From Echinometra lucunter (taxonomy: Eukaryota > Echinodermata > Echinoidea > Camarodonta > Echinometridae): a DNA stretch of 64,000 bases. The notes beneath the pieces were generated by a model. That model did not search any database and was not told the origin of the DNA. It saw only the letters and a list, made by a program, of their open reading frames with translations. The DNA is taken from contig CM057160.1 of assembly GCA_029962745.1 (NCBI GenBank), positions 1,156,501-1,220,500 of the forward strand, written 5' to 3'. Of the stretch, positions 55,439-64,000 are shown one piece after another; positions within the stretch are counted from its first letter, which is position 1, and every line of letters begins with the position of its first letter. A program made the position numbers and the translations under genes.

Positions 55439-56635
55439 TTTGAAGCTCATGCCACATCAGTAAATATTTTGATTGTATGCTCCGACAACCATTGCTTCAT
55501 GTTGAATGTAATTTACTAACCAATTTAAAGCTAAATTAAAACCCACCGGCAACCCCAACCCTATTCCACTCTTGACCCCCAAATCTTTGTTGAATTACAG
55601 TTTGCAGCAAATGTTGTCAGAGCAGATGTAACACAAAATAGAAATATAAGGTTTGTTGCGTTACCATATGCCTCCTAAGATGAGAGAGTATTGAAATCCT
55701 TAAATGTGTAACACAGTGATATGTTAAAATCACAGCTTTCACCTTACAGGTTGACAATTTTCACAATTTTTGTCCTTGTGTATTTCTTTCTAATTTATGA
55801 TATTTCATAAGAAAAAAAGAAAACATAGCAATAACAGTAAAATAACAAAGTTGCCAATTTGAAGATAAAGGTATAGCAACACATGCTTGTCGTATACTAG
55901 TATTTACCCAGTACGCCACTCAAGCATGCAATTAATGACAAGACTGAGAACTAGCTATCACTGGCCAAGAAAAGGTAAAGAAAATTCCTTTTGACAATGC
56001 AAAGGAAAACACATCTTACGAAACAACAAAAATGATCTGTAAGAATACATTCACATTTGCATAGCCCTAGTCCCACATTAGAGAAATGACGTCTGGTATT
56101 TGTCATATCAATTCAGCCTCATACATGTATGTTATCTATAACAATATTATCTGTTTAGTTGTCTGAATATCTTGTAAATGACTACAATAAAAATAAAGAG
56201 CAGAGCCTCTTGGTGATGAAGCTATTTCTGAGCCTACATGAAACTTTGCGACAGAAATAGACTACTCTCCATCATCTCTTTCTACTATATACCACTTTTG
56301 TCCATCGAGAGCGAATATTTTAATTGTATAACAATTAAAGTGGAAGCCGTTTCAAAACTTGTCAATACACCTGCTCCTTCTAGTTACAACAATCTACTTG
56401 ACAAGAACTATCACATACACTCATTTGCACACACTCTCTCTCTCCCTCCTCCCTCCCTCCACCTCTCTCTCTCTCTCTCTCTAGCTCTCTTTAAGCCACC
56501 GCAAACTACACAATCCGACTGTGATCCAATTTTCGAAATGGCATTTTGCATTAAATATGAAAGTTTCAACAAGTAAAATTATCTTATGTGAAGTTCAGAA
56601 TCATAATAGTTATCAAAATTTTGGTTAACTGCAAG
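55439..56635. other. Spacer, no gene recognised
   Basis: A CT run lies at about 56465-56482. Open frames lack domains. Confidence 0.35.
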
Positions 56636-56876
56636 CTTTGTGGGTGGAGTAAAGGCCAAATCGACTTCAAATCATAGCTGACCACAAGGATGCTATGATG
56701 TCACTATGATTCGAGATTGAATTTGCCGTTATTCTTACAGGGAGGCTCGCAGTAGCCCTGAATTTCGATTTTGGTATTCACACGACTATTCACAACTTTG
56801 ATCTTTAAGATTTTACGTTACAGATTTTTTCCTAAAAAATGGGATCGCAGACAGATCGTAGAGTGTGTGGTGGGCT
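56636..56876. mobile_element. Dispersed repeat A, uninterrupted copy
   Basis: Matches the two halves of the repeat at 27138-29024. Around 56778-56800 it reads CACGACTATTCACAACTTTG across the point where the other copy carries the 1.6-kb insertion. Confidence 0.7.
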
Positions 56877-56883
56877 TTTCTCT

Positions 56884-56884
56884 C

Positions 56885-56925
<41 letters not shown>
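56884..56925. repeat. CT dinucleotide microsatellite
   Basis: CT run of about 40 bases next to the end of repeat A. Confidence 0.9.
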
Positions 56926-56927
<2 letters not shown>

Positions 56928-56929
56928 CA

Positions 56930-58001
56930 ATATATTCATTAACAAATTGGCGACAGAAAGGCAAGACTAAGGTATCACAATCTTAATAGAGCAATGAAGA
57001 CATGCTTCAAACTCTGACGTACAATAATCTTATCTTTGGCTTCATAATGAAATAACTGGAGATGAAGAATCTCATGTGATGTCCCTTGCTTATTGATCAA
57101 AGCATTTAGATTTTCTTTCTTGATGTACAGGGATGCCAACCTTGTAAAAACCATTGCAGTATTTTGAGGGATAAAAAGAAGTATTTTAGGTAGAAAATAC
57201 ATTATCTTCCACCTTTTCTGCTGTAGGCATGTATAGTCATATAATTTTGGAAAAAGGGTATTTTCCATGAAACCTGCAGTATTTTTTCCAAAAAAAACAA
57301 CAGTATAAAATACTGCAAAAAAAGGAACAGTTGGCATCTCTGGATGCACATTGGCCAGCCAAAATCCCACTGATTTGAATACAATATCGCACTGTATCTC
57401 CCCCCCCCCCCCAATCCAATATCCATGCCCCAAGCTGATTTCTCTCCCCCCCCCCTTGCTAATCTATGAATTTTATTTCCTTTCCATGGCCCACGTTCAA
57501 GCCCTTACATGTACATGCATGTATCTTACACACAGGAAGGGAAAAGAAAATGTATGTAGCTTTCACTTGACATGAAAGGCCTTCTTCCCAAAATGCCCTT
57601 ATGGTAGGTATCTGTGCTCCTCTTTAAACTCTTCTGAGACAACCAAAGTTTTTAGACACTTGACAAAAATGAACTTTCAAGATTACAAAACTGACTGTGT
57701 TACATTGATAAATGGGCCATGAAATAAGTTCTATGAATATGAATTTCATGTTTGGATCATTACATGATTCTCCTGGAAGTAAGGATGCAGACCTCACTCC
57801 AAGTTTGGATTGGATGTGTAGCCCACTTCACACTTAAAAGGCTAACCAAGGGAGAAGTGGACAAGGGTATCACGAGTCTACTGATCAGGTCGTAGCCAGA
57901 AAACTAGTTTGAATGGTATCAAAACTGCACAACTTGGGTAAGGTCAACTTGGGTTTGGTCAACTGAGATCAAGTCAGGTCGGGTGAGGATCCATCTTTCT
58001 G
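56930..58001 (-). other. Spacer and probable AHR 3' UTR
   Basis: A minus-strand AATAAA at 57472-57477, about 525 bases after the AHR stop, is the nearest candidate polyadenylation signal. C runs lie near 57401-57412 and 57446-57455. No other gene is recognised. Confidence 0.4.
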
Positions 58002-58220
58002 TCAGACGTTGCTGGAGTGAGTCAACGCACCCTGGAAGCCATTTTGAATGAGAGAGCCACCACTCCCCATGACCATACCCTGCAATGGAAGCTCAAAAAG
58101 ACCTTGTTTGTCTGCTACTGGATGACCGGTCATGCCGGGCAACATGACAGACAGGAGTTCAGAGGTCAGCTCCTGGGTCATCAGGTCAGACTGAATGCTG
58201 CTGCCAGACAGTGACAAGTC
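58002..58220 (-). CDS. AHR: AHR last coding exon
   Basis: A splice acceptor (CTCTTCCATCCAG) precedes GAC CTTGTC-type coding sequence reading DLSLSGSSIQSDLMTQELTS and ending HSSNV then TGA at 58002-58004. Phase 0 matches the end of the preceding exon at 59063. The 72 residues are hydrophobic-acidic with several Leu/Met pairs, which fits part of a transactivation domain. Assignment rests on the matching phase and position, not on recognisable similarity. Confidence 0.7.
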   Translation of the reverse strand, partial: DLSLSGSSIQSDLMTQELTSELLSVMLPGMTGHPVADKQGLFELPLQGMVMGSGGSLIQNGFQGALTHSSNV

Positions 58221-59062
58221 CTGGATGGAAGAGAATAATATGACAAGAAATCTGTAAGAACACAACAACTAAAAGCATGTACATGTAAGACAGCGCATGT
58301 CCTAAGTTCATCATCACCATAGAGGCTCATATTTTGTGTTGTTTTTTCGCCGTGCCACTGACAATGATAAGATCTGCATTAACACATCAAAAAAATAGTT
58401 CATGCTCAAATAAAAGAGAGCTTTGCGAAAAATTGCGCGGACAAACTCATGACATCATATGTTTGGCTTAACTTTTATATATTGGAATGGTCCTCACTTT
58501 TTTGCCACCAGGAGGCAAGAAGTATGCCTCTTGCCTCAGCGGGTTATGTTGTACCACCTCATATCACAGTCATATTTGTACACAAATATAACATGGGGAT
58601 TTACAGTGAGGGTTTTACGATTTGTATGTGAACAATCCTTAACCCAATAGTCAAAGTGTTTTATGCATAAAATTTTAGTTCTCAGAACGAGTTTGGATTG
58701 TAGCACTCTGTGAGAATTGTTTTATCTACAAAAGCCTTACTCTGTAACATACACGTTGCACAGGGGTGTCGAATTAGAAAAAAAAAAATACATGGCTGGG
58801 AACAAATATTTTCCTTCCGCCTTATACGGGCAATGACTCTCCTCACTGGAAAGAAACATCAACAACACAACTAAAGATTCTACCAGGGTCTAAAAAATGA
58901 TCTTCAGGTCTATCATAAAAAGCCTTTTGATTCATTCTATTTTTCTGCTCTAATGGTTCCTGCACCAATAAAGTCTTCAAGACTAAACCAAATCTCTTGC
59001 TCTTGAAGGTGATCACATTTTATATGATATATCATTATAAACAAACTCAAATGTGCTCTTAC

Positions 59063-61284
59063 TTGATTTAACTCCATACCACCACCTCCATTGTGCATCA
59101 TCATCTGGTTGCTAGAGTAACCCCTCCCATCCATCTGTATTCCATGACCATTCATCATTGGCAAGTTTGATGTCTGGAAATTTAATTTCTGCTGCTGCTG
59201 ATGTTGCTGCTGCAACTGTTGCCGTTGCTGCTGCTGCTGCTGCTGCTGCTGGTAAACGTGTTGTTGTTGTTGCTGTTGCTGAAGCAACTGTTCTTGTTGC
59301 TGCTGATGGGGGGAATGAAGGGCTGCAGCCTGTGATGGATATTGCTGCATGGGGTTCTGTTGCCTTTGGGCTTGCAATGACTGTTGCTGTTGCGTATACT
59401 GATTTTGCTGATGTTGCTGATGTTTTTTCAGCTGCTGCTGAAGTGACTGCTGCTGATTGTGGAAAGAAATTTCAGCACATTTAGCAGAATGTTGCATTGG
59501 ATACTGCTGCCTAGATGATTTCATGGACTGCTGCTGCTGTTGTTGCTGCAACTGTTGCCTCTGGGCTTGCAACATTTGTTGCTCTGGTTGCGGGGGCTGA
59601 CTCTGAATGGGAGACATGTGTTGACTGGTCGGTGGAAGATGGGCTGGAGAACTGTACGGGTCAGGGAAATTGTCAACAGACTGGGCTGAGGGCTGCTGTC
59701 TATGCCCAGTGGATTTTGCTGGGTGGGTTTGTTGGTTGGGTGGCTGGCTGTGCTTGAGGGGTTGCTGTGATGCCCTAGAGGGATGCACTGAATGCTGCAA
59801 TTGCTGCTTCATCAGTGCATTCTGAGGCTGAGGAGGGGTCATGACCTGCCCTGACTGGGAGTGGACAGAATTCTGTGAAGGAACAGGGGCTTTAGATACT
59901 GGTGACCTCCATTCCACTGTGTTTGGGTGGGTAACGGATGTGATTGGAGATGACGCAGTCTGAATTTCTTGCTTACAAGAGACCCGAGTCTTAGGGTTAC
60001 TCAGTAAAGATCTCAGTACATTACAGGAGTCCTGATTCACTCTTTGATTAGGAGGTCCTGACACAGGGTTATACTGCATAGTGTTCATTTCTACTTTTGG
60101 TCCAATCTGGTTTGGCATATTGTGGAATTCCTGATTTTGTGCACTGTACAATTGTTCATTGTTAGAAGTCCAAGCGGTCATCATTTCATTATCACTGCTT
60201 GTCAGGAAGTTTTCTGCGATAGCCCCTTGCTGCTCTAACTCGAATGCCGACAAGGAAAGGGCTTCATCAAATGTTGGGATGTCCTCTCCATTCTCAAAGG
60301 GCAGGTTGTCTACTCCACTGTCCAGGCTGCCTGTGCTCAGGGTAGGAGCTCTGACATCTTGGACTCTCTGTGGAGGCTGCATCTCAGGAGTGACCTGACA
60401 CGGGCTCACCACAGCTACTTTTCTAGATGATGTGTTACGTCCAATACTATTGTTCTGCATCTGTCCATTCATAAACCCACTATCATTGCTACACGTTGAC
60501 TGTGGTGAGCACATGTTGGATGCTTCCAAGGCATGACCTGGCGAGTGGTTTTGCGAAGGAGAAGAGAGGTGCTGCTGAGAATGCGCGGGTGACTGCAGCT
60601 TCTGCTGATTCATTTGCGGCGTTAACCCAACCCCTTGAGTTGAGGACATATTGTTCATACTCGGATGTCTGCATGCCCAATTCTGTGCATCACTCACTGT
60701 ATTGACTGATCCATCACCAAAGTTTCTTGAAAACTCTGTCCTTACAGGTTCCCCTGCCACTGATGGTAGGGTCTCCTGGGGGCTGATGTGTCCCTTGATT
60801 CCATTCTCCAAGAAGCTTCTGCTTCCATTCATTCTCTGCCAGTTCTTCTGTTCAAACACACCTCCTACCCCACCATTCACATCACTCTCCATACCCTCAC
60901 ATGAGTAGTTAGGTGGGGAGTAGACTGGGGACCTCTTGAACTTGTATCTTGGCGTGGCTGCATCAAATGACGGTGTGCCGCCTCTCTCATTAGGCCTTGG
61001 ACTGAACATGGATTCCTTGTTCATGCCAAATTGTGGTGGTGGCCCATCGTCTCCAAATGGCATGGGTCCTCCAAATGGGGGCATACCATCTGGGGGAAAG
61101 TCGCCCATTCCGGGAGGCATACCCCCCATGCCAGGGGGCATTCCTGGTGGCATTCCTGGGGGCATTGCTCCCAGGCCTGGTGGCATTCCACCCATTCCTG
61201 GAGGCATATCACCCATGGGGACCCCTGGAGGTGGCCCTGCTCCAAAGGTGGGTATCTCTCCTCTCTGTAGAGCATGCAGGATGA
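59063..61284 (-). CDS. AHR: AHR large transactivation-domain exon (Pro/Gly/Met- and Gln-rich)
   Basis: The 2222-base exon runs from an acceptor (TTTTTTACAG) after 61284 to a donor (CAA|GTAAGA) at 59063. It adds about 740 codons and enters in phase 1, matching the preceding exon. It begins VILHALQRGEIPTFGAGPPP, continues with tandem PPGMGG/MPPGMP repeats (about 61070-61215), a Ser/Pro/Asn-rich middle, an acidic-hydrophobic patch FDEALSLSAFELEQQ (about 60220-60270), then a Gln-rich region with many poly-Gln runs (about 59160-59800). Gln-rich activation domains in one large exon are typical of AHR. The ligand-activated receptor would dimerise with ARNT in the nucleus and act at xenobiotic response elements. 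The Pro/Gly/Met repeat is unusual for the family. Confidence 0.85.
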
Positions 61285-61709
61285 CTGTAAAAAAGGAAAC
61301 AGATAAAGTGAGATAATTACTAATACAAATTAATCTTTTTTTGGATAATATGAAATAAAAAGTTGAATTATTATATTACTGATAAAAGCTAATTTTGTTT
61401 TGGATGATTTGTTTAAAGACAGGGGTATTAAAACTGACCTGAACAGTGACTGGACAATTTCTCAAGAAGCAAATGTTATTGGCTTTATTTCATCAAAATA
61501 TATGGTCAAAGCCCAGATTTAAACTGGGTTTGACGTTGGGTTATGTTTAGGGTTAGGGCTCAGATAAGATCTAGTGTTGGGATAAGGAATCTGTTTGGTG
61601 TTTAAGTCCAACAGTGACATTAAAATCAAATTATTGTACAGAAATAATCACTGAGAAAAATTATGGCTCAATAATGTGTCATGTGATGAAATACAAGACT
61701 GAATATTAC

Positions 61710-61822
61710 CTGGTGGAATGGGAGGATGTGGTGGATTGCAGTCATAGAGATCAGCTTTTCCTGTGAATGGCCATCTGAACGGCTTCCTACGGTTCATCAG
61801 ATGCTGCTCTCCTTCCTCATCA
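61710..61822 (-). CDS. AHR: AHR exon just after PAS-B
   Basis: Flanked by an acceptor TTTTTGTGTAG and a donor CAG|GTAATA. Reads (S)DEEGEQHLMNRRKPFRWPFT and then GKADLYDCNPP. The DEEG.(E)HL..R segment followed by a P.F(T)GEA.LY-like stretch is the AHR-specific sequence that follows PAS-B. Enters and leaves in phases that join both neighbours. Confidence 0.88.
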
Positions 61823-62149
61823 CTACACAAAAATGAATAAATGGGGCAGTAATAATTAATTCAACCAATACATAGGCATAAGTCAAAACTACTCTCTCTC
61901 TCTCTCCTCATTGCACAACACAATAATGAACATATGAGGCAGTGGAAATTTAGTTTTACTGATACATGACCAATGTATAATGCAGTTCTCCCTCTCCATC
62001 ACTCCTACTACAAAAAAAAAAAAAAAAAAAAAATTACATGGAAACCAAAGACCAATATGAGTACCTAAGAACAAATTGGTTAAAAATGTGATTCTTTAGG
62101 ATCACATTTCATCAAGATATATTTTCAAAATCATTCAAATCCTAATAGG

Positions 62150-62515
62150 ACCTTTTGAAACCTTGTGAACCTTACAAAACTCAAATACAAACCTTCTGAA
62201 CCTTATGAAACTGATATATGGTTTTGACACTTACATAAGAACCTCATGACACTTATATGCAAACCTTATGAAATATATCAAACTTATACATGAACCTCAG
62301 GAAACTTATATATGAACCTTATGACACTTACATATGAACCTTATGACACTTACATAAGAACCTCATGAAAGTTATGAAATTTATATGTGAACCTTTATTA
62401 TGAAACTTATATATGAACCTTTAACCTTATGAAACTTTGATATGAACCTTATGAAACTTATATACAAACCTTATAAATCTTATGAAACCTATTTATGAAC
62501 CTTATAAAAGAAAGA
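62150..62515. repeat. Intronic minisatellite (ATGAACCTTATGAAACTTAT)
   Basis: About 15 imperfect units of 20-24 bases within the AHR intron between 61823 and 62525. Confidence 0.88.
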
Positions 62516-62525
62516 ATAAGCATAC

Positions 62526-62667
62526 CTCATAGGTCTGTGGGTAGAGACCAAGTAATCTGGTTTGCCATTCTTATACATGACCCTTCCTTTAGCCTGGACC
62601 CAGACCCACTTCATCATCTTAGACATGAGACGAAAGTAGATGAATCCTGTCTCTCCTTTACGGATCA
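62526..62667 (-). CDS. AHR: AHR exon encoding the end of PAS-B
   Basis: Bounded by an acceptor CTTCCTTCAG and a donor ATGAG|GTATGC. Codes (M)IRKGETGFIYFRLMSKMMKW and VWVQAKGRVMYKNGKPDYLV, ending in STHRPM. KTGESG...FRLL.K...W.WVQ...R..YKNG.PDY is the C-terminal half of the ligand-binding PAS-B of AHR. Earlier exons (bHLH, PAS-A, start of PAS-B) are beyond the right edge; none was found between here and 64000. Confidence 0.9.
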
Positions 62668-64000
62668 CTGAAGGAAGAAAGGAGAGAAGAGAGTTAAGAA
62701 AAGAGATACGTAATAAATCATATAATAACATGGTCTCATTTATAAAAAATGGCTACATAAAGAATATTAAGTTATAGGTTTGCAGTAGCACCATGTAAGA
62801 GTTAGTCCTTAAAAGGTTTCTTGTGAATTCTTTCGGAATAGTTCTAAAAAGAGCTCTCTTTAAAGAAAGAATATACTCTCAGCATTACCATAGGATCAAC
62901 TATGACAAATTATTGTTTCCATTTTCGGCTTTCTGTTCAGTCATGGGATTTACTCTGACGAATATAAGGAATATTGCTCCTCTTTGGGGTTCCAAGTTTA
63001 GAAGAGAGAGTAAGAGAGAGAGAGAGAGAGCAAAATAGAGATGGAAAGAGGAAGAGAAGAGATGCAGAGTGAGAGATGAAAATGAGTAAAAGAGTTTCAT
63101 AGAAGGTATGGAAGTAAGAGGCTAAGAGAGAAAGAAGAGAAAGGTGTAATGCTGGTTATCAGCATCACTATCAACTATGACAAATTATTATTTAAATTTT
63201 TGGTTTTCTGTTCATTCATGCGATTTTAATACTCTGATGAGTGCATGTCAAAAAGCTGAAGTATGTGTGCATTCAATGCTATTTCTTATTTTGCAATACC
63301 AAACATATATTTTGTTATTTTATATTATAGAGATTATAACTTTATTTTCCAATCCATCATTTGTATACCACACACATGCTAATATGAATGTTTATCTAAA
63401 CACATTTTGTCTAAACAAACAATCATGCTTTCATCCATTCAACATATCTTTCCAGCCTCATCAACAGATCAATCCAGCTCTGAAATACACAAAACCTATG
63501 CCAGTGTGAACAGCCTCAGTGCTGCCGATTTGGAGGGACGTTTGAAAGGGATACAGATGATGATATCTCAAAACCCATGCCAGTGTGAACAGCCTCAGTA
63601 GTGCCAATTTGGAGGGAAGTTTGAAAGGGATACAGATGATGATATCTCCATGAAACCCGGGTCAGTTGAGAGCGGTCCTTGAAACGGGAGGATATGAAGC
63701 AATGCAGACCACACAACTTGTCATGTCATTGATAGGTCGTGATAATGACAGGAGCTTCCAAAAGTGCATCCGGTTTAAAGGTACAACAACCTGTTGGTAT
63801 GGAATACTCCTTTCATAAATCCACAAGTGCACATGATAACAGCTAACACCGTAAGTTAGGGTAGACTGCCATGGTGAGTTTAGCCAGTTTTCCCAATGGG
63901 TTGCTCAATATTTTGGCATGAGGGTTTATCAATTCATAATCTGAAGGCTAGTTTATAAGTTAGAGGGGCCCCTAATGTTGTAATGCTCCAACTGAATTTC
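62668..64000. other. AHR intron (part), with GA tracts
   Basis: No exon of AHR or another gene was recognised. A GA run lies near 63005-63030. Confidence 0.45.
63490..63647. repeat. 79-bp tandem duplication
   Basis: Units at 63490-63568 and 63569-63647 share AACC.ATGCCAGTGTGAACAGCC and ATACAGATGATGATATCTC, with a few substitutions. No coding role is supported. Confidence 0.88.

Noticed and set aside
61021..61316. Plus-strand frames opposite the AHR Pro/Gly/Met repeat
   Set aside because: Shadows of the minus-strand coding repeat.

Overview
The window looks like nuclear DNA of a marine deuterostome invertebrate, most likely an echinoderm such as a sea urchin. This is inferred from four things: an array of intronless rhodopsin-like GPCR genes, TRIM-like genes coded in one exon, an AT-rich background packed with small inverted-repeat transposons and LINE tails, and an aryl hydrocarbon receptor (AHR) gene with a very long Gln-rich last part. 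No species marker was seen. There is one 500-N scaffold gap (51677-52176).

Region 1 (1-26 kb) is a same-strand cluster of six single-exon GPCR genes. The first is cut by the window edge. They form two subgroups: genes 1-3 (0-10.2 kb) and genes 4-6 (20.6-25.7 kb). Gene remnants lie between copies, and a 37-nt block is identical in genes 1-3. In all six the DRY motif at the end of TM3 is replaced by N-(K/M/L)-Y and the NPxxY motif by QPxxY. Between the subgroups sits an intronless gene for a type II membrane glycosyltransferase with two fused beta-1,3-glycosyltransferase domains. The first domain has lost its metal-binding acidic motif and the second keeps it.

Region 2 (26-33 kb) is gene-poor. 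It holds a 1.6-kb hAT-like element inserted with an 8-bp target duplication inside another repeat, a minisatellite of about 90-117-bp units, two hairpins, and a decayed LINE.

Region 3 (33-48.8 kb) holds two TRIM-like genes, both preceded by a good 3' splice site. One is an intact RING/B-box/coiled-coil/propeller-like gene. The other is B-box/coiled-coil and has two frameshifts. Between them is a 4.4-kb foldback structure with 1.2-kb arms. A large GATGTTGGT-type minisatellite follows the second gene.

Region 4 (49-57 kb) is accessory DNA with many different short inverted-repeat elements. Several have target duplications that can be read directly.

Region 5 (58-64 kb, minus strand) is the 3' half of an AHR gene. 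Four coding exons have matching splice phases: the end of PAS-B, the conserved segment after it, a 2.2-kb Pro/Gly/Met- then Gln-rich exon, and the last exon. The bHLH and PAS-A exons lie beyond the right edge.
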